Assembly: GCA_947652115.1 (NCBI GenBank) | Contig: OX393563.1 | Span: 12,972,869 to 13,036,868, forward strand | DNA: 64,000 bases | Direction: 5' to 3' | From: Blastomussa wellsi | Taxonomy: Eukaryota; Cnidaria; Anthozoa; Scleractinia; Plerogyridae | Shown: piece after piece, positions 22,637 to 35,879 of the stretch | How positions within the stretch are numbered: position 1 is the first letter of the stretch | Layout of the letters: each line of letters starts with the position of its first letter | The notes under the pieces: model-generated | Seen by the model: only the letters and a program-made list of their open reading frames with translations | What the model was told of the DNA's origin: nothing | The model's database searches: none | Made by a program: the position numbers and the translations under genes

Positions 22637-25600
22637 ATGACTTGTTGGTTTGTCTCGTTGCTCGTTTTGTTCAGTCTGCGGGTATCAGCAGAAAATAGTA
22701 ATCCATACTTATTCGACGATGAAGGAGGTGAGGAAGTGGTACAATGTGTGTATTCTAAAAACAGTAAACATTGTAGAGATTAAACGAAGTCTTTCCCCAA
22801 AAAATGTCGTGTGCTTAAACATTTGACTAGTTTAGACGAAAGTCAATAAGCGAGCGTAAGTCTGCAGACTGTATAGAGAGCGGGAAGTTTGAATACCAAG
22901 AAAATGTGGGAACTATCTTTTGCTTGATAACATTGATATATCGCTATTGTAATATGGAAACATGTATAAAATTATAGTCAACATGAATAACTATCTTTTG
23001 TCTTTACTCTCCATTTAATATTTCCTGCCTGCAAAATAGTATTTGTCAATGATATCCACAAAATCGTTTGACTTTTATTTTCTCAGATATGACTAAAATA
23101 CTTTGCATATAATGTTATTGAAAATAATCGAGGTTATTCAACCCCGTATTGATAGGCTACGCACATGGTTCGCCTTTTAGTCATAAAGTCGACAGTTATT
23201 TTCACTAACGATGGTTTTGGTATTGGGCTGCATATAAAAGTCTCACCATGAAAATTTAGCCAATCATAAAACTCAAAGTGGGCAAGCTCGCCCACACATG
23301 CATATGTTATTTCACGTTTGCGCTGACTTCACGCATTTGCTCTGAGTTTTCATTTGATTGGGCGGCTTTGTCTGTGACTACCAATACGTATACTGACCTT
23401 CGAATTAATGTCAGTCATTGCCCTAACTTTTTTATACCACATGCGTCACTTTTTAGTGATATCGATTCTTTCTTTCCAATTTGATTGCGGGTCTGATTCA
23501 CACTCACAGCTAAGTTACGCTTTTTATTTCTACGTAAACTAACTACCAGCTTCGTATGGTAACAAAACAGAGTTTACTAGCGCTAAGGGATCGGTTATTA
23601 TTTATCGCCTTTTGGGGGTGGTGGAGGTGAGGAGGATTTTTGTTGCGATAAGGGAGCACTAACGTGATTCCCCCTTAAAGTATATAGCGATCCCCCCATA
23701 TTGGTGATGAAAGATTTAATGACACCCGCCCCCCTTCTTATGATATGGACCTTGAAGGACATCTATTTTTTCGTCTAGTATAAACTGAATTGTCGCGTAT
23801 TAGGGCTGCTATTTTCATCCAAATCCAAACCCTTTGCAAGCGATGAGCTGAAATATTTTCAGAAACTTGGCTCAAGAACCAGTAAAGGCGCTCTACGACC
23901 GCCTTTACACAATAACTCTGAAATCCCGAGATGGGGTATAAGGTTAACAAACGCGAAGAATATAGGAGAAACTTATTACAAGAAGGGGGAAAACATGCTA
24001 CTAGAAAAACTCAACTCAAGAGATAGCTGTAGAGGTGTTTGATGCCGAAAAAGGATAGTTTTACAATCATAGAAATCACAATCAATGCAACCATAAACCC
24101 TTTATTATGGCTGCTAGAAGAAGGCATTTTTAGCCCAAATTTAGCAGAGCCGGAAGAGAGGGCTTCCAAGAATCTTCCAAAGAAGCGCATATATCATAAG
24201 CAGATATATCAACTAAACACTTTTTGATATATGTATGTTTTTCTCACTACTATTGTTGTTATTTATGTGGTTCGGCCGCATTCATCGAACGTTCCCATTG
24301 ACTGGAACTTGGAACTTTAACATTTGAACTATAAATCTTGAATATTTTCAAGCCACAACCATTGATTATTTCAGTAGAATTCGATCGTGCCTAAATAAGA
24401 AAGGGAGCTATAAAATACGAGAGAGTAAATGAGGCAATAAATTGGCACGGTTTAGGTTTTTTGGCGACTCAACACTACTAGAAAAAAAATCTTTTTTCTC
24501 CTGCCCCACTCCCCCCCCCCCCCTAGTACTTTTCAATTACGGCTGATATCCCCCCTCCATGTCCAACTTTTAAAAAACCATGTGGTCCTCCCCAAACTCC
24601 TCTTCCCCCAGGTGATAAATAATGACCGGTCCCCAAAATAATTTTGTTGTCTGCTTTGTTAACAGATATCGAATATACCAGAGTCGGTTGCTTCAGAGAC
24701 ACCATGAAAAAACCTAGACCCTTACCAGTACTTGTCAAGAACTACCGCTGGCCGTCTCAGATTGACTGGAAGAATTTAAATCGCACCATACTGGCATGCG
24801 CAAGGGAAGTAAAGAAAGCTGGATATTTGTACTTCGGCATTCAGTTTTATGGCGAATGTTGGAGTGGACCGCGGGCTCATTCGACTTATGATGACGATGG
24901 AAAGTCCAAAAGTTGCGTGCTCGGTGTTGGCAAGGAAAGAGCTAACTTCGTGTACAAACTAGTTCTAGAAGGTGATTTAACTAAAAAATCAATCTGTTCA
25001 TAATATCCATGGGGGGAGGGAGGGTTTAAAAAATTCAGGTAGGGAGTCATGTGCGACTCCCCCGATGCCCCTCCCCTAGATCCTCTACTGTTAAATATCA
25101 GCAAAGAACGATTAACAATAGAACTACTTTTTATGTACATAAATCAGCGGCCATTTTGGAATAAGGTGTATTTCGTGCGTGTGGAGTCGAGAGAGGTCGA
25201 CTGCTACTATTACAACAAATTTCCTTGGTGACCATTTCAGACAGGTTATCGTTGAAAAGCTCATAGAATCCTTTCACTGATTGTGCCAAAAACCGTAATT
25301 GTAAATCCTGGCAATTCAATTTTTTTACAGAGTGCAATGAATACAAAGTCCTCAAGATGCCTGATCGGTCTGTACACCACACCTACACCCCAGATGCAGC
25401 TTGTGACGTCAGTCTTGAGACCGCATGGTACAGATTCCAAGGTAAAGCGGGGAACGCCATGGCCAACTCCTGTCCGCCTCAGTTCAAATGCGGGACCATT
25501 GTACCAGGATGGCTGGACGGAAAACTCCCTTCTGTTCAAGAAGGAGTTGTGTCCAGAAGGGTTTGCTTTCATCAAAACCGAGAGTGCTGTTATACGTCGA

Positions 25601-25909
25601 AGGAAGCGAAAGTTCGAAACTGTGGGAGTTTTTACGTCTACTATCTTCGCTCGGCGCCATATTGTCAATTAAGATACTGCGGAAATGGAAGAAAGGTAAG
25701 TGACTTGCCTTTTTCAGTTTAACATGTGTCAAAAGAAGTTAGTTTTTAGAACACCCGATTGATTCCGGTATAACTATGTAACACGGTCTGATCGTTTTCC
25801 CAACCAAGCTTATCAATGAGTGATTCAAGTGATTTGTGTAAGACATTTTTAATTAATTATTTTAATTAGTATTATTTTAACTTCAATTTTTTAATCTTTG
25901 CAGAATTGA
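22637..25909 (+). CDS. WSC-D8C gene 3: secreted WSC-like + D8C protein
   Basis: Four coding exons: 22637-22727, 24666-24971, 25331-25695, 25904-25909; 255 residues. The signal peptide MTCWFVSLLVLFSLRVSA is followed by an acidic spacer (PYLFDDEG). The WSC-like domain (31-132) is uncut and close to gene 1: RVGCFRDTMKKPRPLP, YFGIQFYGECWSG, VGKERANFVY. D8C (133-252) is in one exon: AWYRFQGKAGNAM, KCGT, GWLDGKLP, ECC, RNCGSFYVYYL, RYCGN, ten cysteines. Unlike genes 1 and 2 the D8C exon ends in phase 0 (after GRK), and the last exon adds only N and TGA. AATAAA sits at 25939-25944 and 26045-26050. Intron 1 is nearly 2 kb. Secreted, soluble and of unknown ligand; function is inferred only from domain types. 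Confidence 0.87.
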
Positions 25910-25938
25910 GCTATTTCGACGGATAAAAGGAGATGTTT

Positions 25939-26050
25939 AATAAAAATCACTTGACAAGCCCTGAGAAGACACCCAGAGAATAGAAATGCATTTGATATTT
26001 AAAAGGGAGAACGCACAGTTATGATTGTTAAACTTAGGACACTAAATAAA
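25939..26050 (+). terminator. Poly(A) signals of gene 3
   Basis: AATAAA at 25939-25944 and at 26045-26050, 30 and 136 bases after the stop codon. Confidence 0.6.
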
Positions 26051-26174
26051 ACAATTATGAAGATTAGTTTTGTATACGAGTGCATTGTTTTTGTTTGATC
26101 GCTCATGAATGTTTTATGCTCTGCCCACATTAACTATGTACAGTCCTGATTGATTCTGAAAAAGAATAACCCCT

Positions 26175-26290
26175 TACCAACCGAGCTCGAGGGCGGTGCA
26201 CTGGGGAATATTGGCCTAAGGTCACGGCAGTTCGCACAAAACGACCGAGGGCTAATATTCCCCTGTAAGGCTCGAGCTTGCTAGCTAAGT
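26175..26290. repeat. Imperfect palindromic repeat
   Basis: CCGAGCTCGAG and GGGGAATATTGGCC at the left are mirrored by GGGCTAATATTCCCC and GGCTCGAGCTTG at the right. It resembles the ACCGAG-type hairpins at 20588 and 53484 but is a different sequence. Confidence 0.5.
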
Positions 26291-26433
26291 TAGTAAGTAG
26301 TTTATTGTAAGGTACACGAGTGGGCCCTTCCCGATTATGCTAGTAAAACTGGCATTTTATGCAAGTTTACGTAACAGCGCTCCGCTATCAACGTTAACCA
26401 AGGCTGCATTCCAAGGGTTGCATTGGGATATGG

Positions 26434-26665
26434 GCTCCTGTCGCAGTGAATTTCCAATTTAAGCAGTTGGAGAGCAGAAGCCTGAAAAATTCAGGGCTTC
26501 ATCCGGATTCTCTACCAACTGAGCTATCGAATCCCGTTAAAGCCCTGAATTTTTTCAGGCTTCTTCTTTCCGAATGCTTAAATTGGAAATTCCCTGCGAT
26601 GACCATTTTTCGCTTTCATCCACATCCGCAGTTCAAATATGAATTATTTCATATAATTATATTTA
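26434..26665. mobile_element. Two tRNA-related SINE pieces, head to head
   Basis: The left part (about 26434-26526) on the minus strand carries an A-box-like TAGCTCAGTTGGTAGA and the stem AAGCCCTGAATTTTTCAGGC. The right part (about 26525-26665) on the plus strand begins at a B-box-like TCGAATCCCGTT and repeats AGCCCTGAATTTTTTCAGGC and TTAAATTGGAAATTC. The TTTCAGGCTTCT plus TCCGCAGTTCAAATATGA tail matches a SINE I recall from coral genomes. Neither piece is complete. Confidence 0.65.
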
Positions 26666-26679
26666 ACATCAATCGGAAA

Positions 26680-29600
26680 TGTATACGCCTTAATTACTAC
26701 TTCAATGCCACATGGGTACGCGCACCTTCGCACTTAAAGCGGCTGGCACATACAACTCCCAGATGTGTTAGCATTCAGTAAAACTGGTATACAAACACCC
26801 ACCCCCACCCCCCGACCCCAACAAAAAGAAAAGCAACAACAAATGAAATAAAAAAAGAAAGCAGTACGTTTTTAATCAATTCGTCCACTTATTGCAACTT
26901 TTGCAATTCAAAATATTTCACCGACTAAAACTTTTCAGTACGTTGTAGGTTATGTCGTCGTGGCACACAAGAAGCACGCAATGAAATCACTTCGTCTGAA
27001 CACCAGCTTCGGATACAGACCGTCGTGGTTTTTTGTTAGTTTTATTCCAGCTGTTCATTTGCCCAAAACCTGAGCGTATTGAATCTGGGGGATACCCCCA
27101 ACTCGTACGCATAGGCATATGGTGTTTATCATGATAATCTTCAATGCCTTTTCACAACCATTTCCTACTAGGGAAGTGAAATTAAAATTTATTTGAAAAA
27201 TTTTCGTCTATTTGTACGCCTTCTTATCTGTTTTCCCCAACCTTGCCAAATTTATCCACTTACACTTTTGGAAAAAAGCCAGTAAAACGAACGCACCTGA
27301 CACCAAAGCAACCCACATATCACAAGCCACTAACTGATAAATACTATGTTAATTTATGCGAGTAATGTTAGTCATTTGCGGTCACCATTTTACAATTGGC
27401 GTACCGTCTCCTAAGTGAGCAATTAATTAGCTCGTGAAGATTGGCACATCTTGAAACTAAAAATTCAGGATTTATATTTCAAGTTTGTGTTCCTGATCGA
27501 TCCAATGTTTCCTGCCCCTGGTTAATAAATTAGCATTTTAACAAAAGAATTTAAGAAGGGACCCCGGAAACAACGAACAAATTGTGAAAGCTAGCTTATC
27601 AGGATTATCCAAGCTAGCCAAATTCACAATCAATTTTACCGACAGCTGGAACTCCGACGGCACGTTTTTTCTTCTATGATTTGTTCATTATTTAAGAAAA
27701 CAAAAGAAATAAAGAATGACCCAAATTTCACGCGTCTTAGGGAATGAAAAATGCATAGTTCATTATACTAGCCCATCAAAGCGCATTTAGTTTTACTTGT
27801 TTCAGAAAGGAGATACACAATACATTTATTTGCATTTTACTTAAATGTCTTCGTTCGTAGAGATATTCTTTATGGATGTCTACCAACAGCGTCCGCATAT
27901 TAATAATTAAGGCTATCACAATGTTTACTTTCCCGCTGCTAAGCTCTCCAGATATTTCGATAAGGGCGTATTAAATAACTCGTCTAAGGATAGCTTACGA
28001 TATAATTTTGCGTCGTGTCAGTTTCTAAAAGGAGAGGGCTGTGAATTGAGGTAGGAAAAAAAATACATACTTTATGATATATTTCTCACATTGTTTTTTC
28101 TTACTGGTAGGGCAGTAGAAAAGCCCATGATGAAATTGCAGTGATTGAAGGTTTGGTAGTAGAACTCCAAATCTGCGTAGAGCTAAGAATTTGCGCTGAA
28201 AAGAAGATGGAAATATTATGCATTACGCATATTAGGCAAAAGATCAATTTCTAGTAAGAAAAAATGGACATTACAACTTTTAAAACCACTTAAATTTTTC
28301 AGTTCTTTTCCAAATTCATAATGTTGGATAACTATAATTTAAAATAATTCATCTTGAAATTACCATTCTCCGTTCATTATTTTCAAATTTAACTTTTTTC
28401 AACTTAGGAATTAATTACATAAATTTATATCGACAATTCACTTTCAACGCCAGCAATGGAGTCAATCGATATTCGTACGATAGTCGATAGAAGTATTAAT
28501 CCAATTTCGCCGTGCCACAAGCCTCGATCATATATATATTTTTTATAAGCATTAAAACACAATGAATGGCAGTGATATAATTCCAGTACTAAGCTGGAAC
28601 AATAGGCACAATCACTCTCGTATCCATGCATAGTGCTTTTTCAACTGGTCGGCAACAGGGAGGGAACAAAACTGGATTGAAATTCGAGTGTCGTACTGGT
28701 ACGCAGATCTGAAGGTCTCTATTGTTGTTTTGTCTTATAAAAATACATTTTTCCTACTGGTGCTCTAAAGGTAGAGTACTGGAAAATTCAAGCTATTTTA
28801 TAGATTTCAAAGTAGTTTATTTTCTTGCGAAACTAAGTGCTAATATGTCGTAAAAGGGACTTGTACTTTATGCCATAAGCACTCAGGAAGTGGAATAAAA
28901 GGACTCAGACGGAAGAAACCAAGAAGTCCTCTTTCACACTCGTGTGGCTTCCTTTTGTGCGTAATTTTAAAAAGTGCTTCTAAGACGAAACTTGTATTTC
29001 TCCAAGGCTAAGCTATTTTGAAGCATTGATAGTAGTCCGCATGAGAATATTTTTCGTCACAGAGATATTCAAGCTTTTAAAATATGCAAATTGCGATGGC
29101 TTAGTGATGGCGTCATAATCTCAACCCAATTAAAGTTTAATCAAATATCATCACCAGCAGCTCTCGTTGTATTAGTAGGCACTTAAGGCCATTTGAATCA
29201 AATACACGAAGAAAACATCTCACACCCAATTTGTATCAGTTTGATTCTTTGCATCAGGACTATACTAGGTGTGTACTATGTAATGGACGTGTAATTGCGC
29301 CGAGAGTTATTTGATTTTGAACGAAATCTTATGCCTCACCTAACTATTTTCGCCTGAATATTTGTTATAACTGCGAAAAACTACAGTACTTTCTCCTCCA
29401 GCTCTTTCTAAGGCAGTGAAAATATCTAACTTATATTATACAAAAACACGCCAAGTTCTCGATCAGTGCTTTAGTTAAATAAAAGAAAAAGAGAGAGAGG
29501 GAGAGAGAATGAGCGAGGCATTTAGGAAGTTTGCAGAGTTATTACCATCAGTATCGATCATCTTTATTTGCTCATAGAGAAAAGTTATTGTCAACCCACA

Positions 29601-29771
29601 GACGGAAAGGCGTCATCATGTCGGAAACTACTCATCCAATCGAATTGATTGTTCTCCACAGATTTGCTGACAGCTGTTGAAAGGCTGTTCACCGTTGCCA
29701 CATCACAAAGCGAAAACTCGACACCTGTCGTCGCCATTCTCTCCTTCTTCAAACTATAACTTTTACTAAAA
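26680..29771. other. Intergenic stretch between genes 3 and 4
   Basis: AT-rich, with a short CCCACCCCCACCCCCC tract at about 26800 and a GA-rich run at 29486-29510. No frame above about 70 codons has a recognisable domain. The start of gene 4 at 29772 follows directly. Confidence 0.55.
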
Positions 29772-32700
29772 ATGAGCCTGCTCTTCTTCGTTTCCGCCGC
29801 TTTTTTCTTCATTGGATTTTCTAGAAGCTTAACAGGTTTGGGTATTAATTTGATTTAAAAATTATGTGACTAAGTTTAGAAATTTTGCAAAACCCTTAAG
29901 GCGTTTACAATAGTAAAAATTAGATGGAGATGTGACTTTTTGTTTTGACAGATTAACACACTCTAAGTATGTATTGAAAAAACTCGAAGAATATTTTTTT
30001 CGGAAATTAACTTTCTGTCTTTTGGTGGACTAAATAACGTCTTTAACAAGTGGGAACAATTCTTTTTTTCTTTTATGTCTTTGACCGCGGTTCTTTTTAT
30101 AAATTTAATGAGTTTTGACATGACCATTGCGTGAAACACGAGCCAAGTATTAAATCATTTTCTTCCTCCTTATGTTTAGATTTACAATTTTCATATAAGC
30201 TAAATTCAACCTGGGCGGATGATGAGCTAAATCACAAGCACTACCAAAAAGAGAAAAATGGCCAAAGTGTGAGATACTGTCAGTATAGACCATGAATATT
30301 TTATGTAGAATATATCAGTCACTTACAGCTGTATTGCCGCATTATAACTTTCCACTAGCAGATATTTGCATCCCAAGAGAGAATTTTATCACGCCAGACC
30401 AAGGGTCTGTAATCTAAAAGGTTTCTTCCTTCCTGCCGCGTCAATAGTTTTGTCGATCCAAATATTAAAGTATTTCTTCGAAAATGTCTACAGAAATTTC
30501 TATGTTTTTTAAAACGTAAGAATATATAGCATGTGTTTAACTGACACATGGAAACTTTCAATTAAAATAGAAGCATTTTAACTTATTTTATTTGCGTTTC
30601 ATCGTTTAATGAATTCATGGCAGAACTCGCGCCACGCGCATAACTAAGTTTGAATAATGATGTAAGGGGCACATAAGAAAGACATTTTCAGCTATATTGT
30701 CACACAAGACAACGGCGAGCTGTTTCTAATGCTTTTGCTAGGAAACTGAAGTGTTGATATAATGATATCAATTTCGGTTACGCATTGTTTTGTGAAATAC
30801 TATACCAGTTCAAAAAGTCAAATATACAGGAAGCTGTTAAACGAGGTAGTGAAGTCTTGATAACGGTTTGAAAATTTCGATCGATAACCACATACAAAAT
30901 GAACATAAGATTCACCGAGTCATAAATAAATTCACTGATCAAACATGTTTAGATTGTGAAAGTTTGCTTTACTTCAAACGTCAGTGAATAAACTCGATCA
31001 AAAAGTGCACTTAATTCTCTTCCGTTGTAATTGCCCAAATTAATTGAAAAAGCGCGCAACAGGCAATAAATTATACCATACATATTCAAATCGCCGTATA
31101 TCTCTATTTGGACCTGTGTTGCCATTTTCGACTACTTTGTGAACTTCCGTTTTCTTCACCAATGAACTAAATTTATTAAATGAATTGCGTTAGTTACAGA
31201 AAACGAAACCCGACTGTACATTGTAGCTCTTGGAATACAATTTTTCAGAACAAACGAAGAAGAAGCAAAATCTATTGCTATCAGCGGGCGCGTATCGCTG
31301 GAATAAGTTGCAATCATTGTAAAAAAGGCACAACAACTTTAATTATATAGTATCGTGCCAAATGGATACTACAGGAACAATTCAGGCTCAATTGTCTTCT
31401 TAATTAATGATTGAAGATCTTACCTTTTGCTTTATAAAATCAATGTAAAGGCAACCATTTTAACGGTTTAAATAATAGCTAAAAAGAACAATTTAACAAC
31501 AATTTAAAAATTGTTATTTTTCCCAGATGCATCACAGTTCGTACAAGTCGGTTGCTTTAATGACAAGGCTATTCCTGGAAAGAGAGCTCTTCCAAAATTA
31601 CTTGTGAGCTATCGTGGAAAAATAGACTGGAAAAGGCCTGATCTAAGATATATTGTGGAAAAATGTGCCCAAGAAGTGAAGAAGAAGAATTACATGTATT
31701 TCAGGTAACCTAATTAATGACAATTATTATCAATACACGCTGCCAAATTGAAATCCGGCCACGTCAAAACAGGCGCTCTGCGGTCCGCAAATGACTCCAG
31801 GCGGGTCGCTGAAGCTGATTGGTTCACGTCTCTTTTCACGCTCCATTATCTGATGAATTTCAACCAATCAGGTTACGTTTAGCCTTTTGACGCGGAAAAC
31901 CATCGAGGTGCATACGAGCAAACATCAAACTTTGAATTGCAGGTTTCACGCTTTCGGTTATAAATGGGAAAAATGTAGACAAATCGTTGGATTCAAACTT
32001 GAAGATAGGCTAAAAGGAAAATAATTCTTGGTTTTCACGTGACGTCATAAAATTAAAAAAAAATTCGCTGTGCCTGCTTAATTTTTATGGCCACCATGTG
32101 AAAGAAATTTCCTAAAAATATTTCTATTCACAAGTTTTCAGCTGGATATTATCCTTTGTGTTTGAAATACAGCATGTTGAATTTTCGAGATTTCCGCCGA
32201 ACGTGACTTCACGAACTGCGCCGTGACAAATCTGTCGTGCTCTAAAAAATGTCTTTTCGCAAAATTTTTGCAGTTTAAACAGTTCAAGTATTAGGAAATA
32301 TGTTTATGTGTATATACACTAGATAGTGAGGAAAGAGCAGTCGCGTTCATAGCAAAACTGAGTGCCAGATGTTTTCTTTGATTTTCATCAAGCTGGGCAC
32401 CAAAATGGCGTTTCCATACTGAGCTCTATAAATTTGCTAAAAATGCTTCGGCGAATAACTCAAGAATGGTGTACCGCACCATAACATTTTATAACATGTA
32501 AATTTATCAGATCTTTTCATTGCATGGCTTCGAGTTTTTTTTTTTTGATGGCGTGACAGTGAAAACCAGCCATAAGACGGAGAAACAAAGAGAGGAACTT
32601 CTTGTCATCTTTCCGAGAAGCGAGACATCGTCCACTTGATTTCTACGGTCGCACAAAATAAGCTCTGCTGAAGTACTGCGGAAATTTTAAACAATGTTAA

Positions 32701-34669
32701 ACAGAAGAAAATGTAAGTGCGTTAAATATTATGATTTTAATTGCATACATGAAATTAACTCTGATTTCTGGTCCGTCGGACCAGAAATCAGATCGTCAGA
32801 CATGCGCAGAAAAATGACAAGGCCCTTTAACTGTAAATAGTTTTAAGTTTTTGAGAATAATGTGCATAAAATTTCCATAGTTTTCATTTTAATTCAATAT
32901 TGTACTCTCGAGAGAGAATTTTGAATTGTGATTCAAAATTTTGATTCGGATTATCGAACTTTTATATGCATCAGTCAAGAAGCGTTTTGATTGAGAATAA
33001 CACGTATAATTTTTTATGGTTTCATTTAATTTAATATTTGTAATCTTGAGAGTGAATTTTGAACAAAATTTTGTTAATTTTTTTTTAAAAATATTGTTCT
33101 TATTCTTATTATTATTATTTACAATTTGCAAAGGTCTTTACTTTCCTATGATCTAACCATATCGTTGTGCCTTGACCACCCTGCATTGCTTACTTGTATC
33201 TACTGAAAATGACCGATATTTTTAAAGATTTAATTACTTTTGTAGTGTCCAGTTTTATGGGGAATGTTGGAGTGGAGAGAGTGCCCCTCTAACGTACGAC
33301 CGATACGGAATATCATCCCAATGCACCACTTACGTCGGCAAATCATTAGCCAATATGGTCTACAGATTTGCAGGAGATGGTCAGTATAGAGCTGTTAATA
33401 CTAGTTGTGTACATGCCTTTGTCTTGTTTCCTCGTCTAACTACCTGTCTGTCTGTCTGTTTGTACGTCTGTCTGTCTGTCTGTCTGTCTGTCTGCCTTTC
33501 TGTCTGTCTGTTTGTCCGCCTGTCTGTCTGTCTCTCTGTGGGTGCGCGTGATCGATTCTCTTAACGATCAAAGTCTATTTCTTTTTTTGTTATTTCATTA
33601 GAAAACGAATGTATGAACTACTCCACACTTAACTCAGCAAGTCGCTCTGCCAATTTTCAACTACCCTCTGGACGTTCACCATCTTGTGACAGCGGCCTTT
33701 TGCCTGGTTGGTATCGTTTCTTATATCCCGCTGGGGATCGAATGGCTTCCACCTGTATTGCATCCGGGAAATGTGGTACTGTGGTGACTGGCTGGCTGAG
33801 GACCAGCCATCCTAAAATTATGGACGGAATTGTTAGTGGACAGGTCTGCTTCCGATGGGGATCTGCCTGCTGTAAGTGGTCACAAAATATACAGCTTCGA
33901 AACTGCGGAAGATTCTTTGTGTATAAGCTTGGAAAAACAATTGCTTGTCCTATGGGCTTTTGTGGAAAAGTAAGTTGCATAACGTATATATCCGGAAATG
34001 TCCATATGTCCTAACTATCCTCATCATCTCATAAATAATATCGTAAATGTTTCATCCCTACTTCGTTGAAACGCTTTCTTTGACTGAAAATTTCGAAAAC
34101 TAAAATGTTGAAATATGAATCATTTCATTCTTTCTTACAATCGTCCCGCAATAAGCCACAGAAAGTTGCCGGTAGTTACGTACGCAAAAGGAAGTTCTTG
34201 AGCCGTTCTTGAGTATCTCGTGCTGGTTTAAAAATTTGTAGAGCAATGAAGGCTAATGTTTGATTAGCTGGTATGTATATGTATTCGTTGTATATGCATA
34301 GATCTTTCTAACGAATATAACGGTTTTTGAGTTACGGGAAAGCTGACAATAAATTGTAAGAAAACAGGTTGCATAGCTTTTTCAGACGGTTGCATGCAAA
34401 TGCGAGGCATGCTCACACTCGGTCATACCAAGAAAACGCATTATCATTTCTCTAAACATCAGGCTTGTAGAATGTTTTCCTTCTTTAAAGGGGTCGATAT
34501 TTACCAATTCCGATCTCTCGCCTTCGAACTCCATTATTTCCTCCCTCTTCAACTTCAAAAACAAACAGGGGTGGGCCTTATCTTTTTAAAGCCGGAGTGA
34601 GAGTCAGAGGGATCATGCACAGCTCCTCCTAATATCCTCCTCTGTTTTTTATCTTCGCAGTTTGACTGA
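29772..34669 (+). CDS. WSC-D8C gene 4: secreted WSC-like + D8C protein
   Basis: Five coding exons: 29772-29835, 31527-31704, 33246-33379, 33602-33969, 34661-34669; 250 residues. The signal peptide is MSLLFFVSAAFFFIGF. The WSC-like domain (22-125) carries VGCFNDKAIPGKRALP and YFSVQFYGECWSG, with serine where every other copy has glycine; that codon spans a phase-2 intron (31705-33245) shared only with gene 5. D8C (126-248) lies in one exon: GWYRFLYPAGDRM, KCGTVVTGWL, SHPKIMDGIVSG, ACC, RNCGRFFVYKL, GFCGK, ten cysteines. The last exon adds FD and TGA; AATAAA at 34706-34711. The donor after the WSC-like domain is GTCAGT, as in gene 5. Genes 4 and 5 are the closest pair, presumably the youngest duplication. 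Role unknown beyond secretion. Confidence 0.86.
32029..32568. mobile_element. 540-bp inverted-repeat element, copy 1
   Basis: Ends are TGGTTTTCACGTGACGTCAT on the left and GATGGCGTGACAGTGAAAACCA on the right, imperfect inverted repeats. A second copy lies at 54070-54636. There is no transposase frame, so a non-autonomous DNA transposon. It sits inside the phase-2 intron of gene 4. Confidence 0.75.
33443..33535. repeat. CTGT microsatellite
   Basis: About 22 units of CTGT with a few interruptions, in the intron just before the D8C exon of gene 4. The CLSVCLSV peptide read through it is meaningless. Confidence 0.9.
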
Positions 34670-34705
34670 GCAGGTTGAAGAAGGCCTCAGGATACGCTGA
34701 CGAAG

Positions 34706-34711
34706 AATAAA
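34706..34711 (+). terminator. Poly(A) signal of gene 4
   Basis: AATAAA 37 bases after the gene 4 stop codon. Confidence 0.6.
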
Positions 34712-34979
34712 GCAACGCCAAGTTTAACTTAATTATAATGTAATATTCCAATTATCTGTAAAATATTAAAACAATGAAACGAACAAGTCTGCGTAATACC
34801 GATTACAATACGTAAAGAGCAACTTACACTGATCGACGACACACCCAAGCAATCTTACGCCTTTTGTCTCAGTTAAATGGCTACCCCTTGAACTGAATAT
34901 GAATCCTGATTTCATAATAATCATTTATACGTAGAAACAAATCGCATTATGATCTTACACATAAGGCGAACTGATAATT

Positions 34980-35070
34980 TTTTGCCGGGGGGTGGGTGGG
35001 GGTGGAACCATTTGCCTAAAAAAATCCCGCAAAATTCCCCCAAGTTGCCTTGCCCAACTTTTTTGGCGTT
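34980..35070. repeat. Dispersed G/C-tract repeat, copy 2 (partial)
   Basis: Contains GGAACCATTTGCC and CCCAAGTTGCCTTGCCC after a GGGGGGTGGGTGGGGG run, matching in reverse orientation the core of the copy at 14936-15095. Confidence 0.6.
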
Positions 35071-35084
35071 GTGGGGGTAAATGG

Positions 35085-35235
35085 GTATCCGCAAATTCAC
35101 TGCTGGAAGGTAACCCTGCGATGGACTAGCATCTCATCCAGTGGGAGTAGAAATACTCTATATCTCTTTATGCTAAGGAAACCGTGGGTAAACTCCGGCC
35201 TGATGGGGCACTTGGCTCGTTTGCAGACTTAAACT
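35085..35235 (+). mobile_element. Probable SINE-like dispersed repeat
   Basis: Contains CCCTGCGATGGACTAGCATC, AAGGAAACCGTGGGTAAACT and ATGGGGCACTTGGCTCGTTT, which I recall as a highly repeated sequence in coral genomes. The 60-codon frame across it is not a gene. The identification rests on memory. Confidence 0.5.
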
Positions 35236-35322
35236 ACCTACCCACCTGCCTACCTGCCTCTGGTAAAACGCGATCGTTACCCAATGAGCTCGTAAGAATT
35301 TCTGCAATTATGGTAAATGAAC

Positions 35323-35407
35323 TGGTTAACGAATGCTTACATCTCTGAAGTTGGTTAACATATGCTTACATCTCTGAAGTTGGTTAACATATGCTTACAT
35401 CTTTGAT
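35323..35407. repeat. 29-bp tandem repeat, three units
   Basis: Three units of TGGTTAACATATGCTTACAT followed by CTCTGAAGT, the first with GA for TA and the third decaying at its end. Confidence 0.85.
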
Positions 35408-35674
35408 ACTAGACATCCGTACGCTATGTATGGGGAAATTATTGTGTACCCAATGGATTATTATATAATCAATCATGAAGTTATATATGTAAAGAATAAG
35501 AAAAAACATTGACTATTTAAAAAAAGTAGTAATCAATCATGAAACCATACCCCAACCCTAACCCATATAATCTGTTATGTAGTCTAAAGCGATTTTATTT
35601 ATTTAAAATTCGCGGGCTCAGGTTTGGAGCTCAACAAGGTAACGTATTTTTTTAAAGTTGACCGCTGACCAGAC

Positions 35675-35875
35675 ATTGATTTTCTTTGAATCGCGGGTTG
35701 AATTTTGACTGTGACAGAATTTTGATCTTCAGCGGAATTTCTGTGATTCATTGTGTAGTTGACTATATATTATTATATTATATACTATATATATCCCCAG
35801 CATGGTTAACGGGCGGAAAAATAGCGAATCACGGATCACAGAAATTAAATTTTGATTTTCCCGAATCAAGAAAAT
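35675..35875. repeat. Imperfect inverted repeat
   Basis: TTGATTTTCTTTGAATCGCGGG at the left is mirrored by CCCGAATCAAGAAAAT at the right, and TTTCTGTGATTC by GGATCACAGAAA further in. Likely a decayed foldback element. Confidence 0.5.
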
Positions 35876-35879
35876 AAGA

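Noticed and set aside
25261..25732. Minus-strand and other-frame ORFs of 80-135 codons
   Set aside because: Shadows of the D8C exon of gene 3. The same holds for 33657-33980, 42331-42699 and 14330-14662 over the other D8C exons.
33355..33564. Frame ending in CLSVCLSV repeats
   Set aside because: True gene 4 exon only up to 33379; the rest is intron read through a CTGT microsatellite.
35323..35407. Possible CRISPR-like spaced repeats
   Set aside because: Three contiguous 29-bp units without spacers in a eukaryotic setting; a simple tandem repeat.
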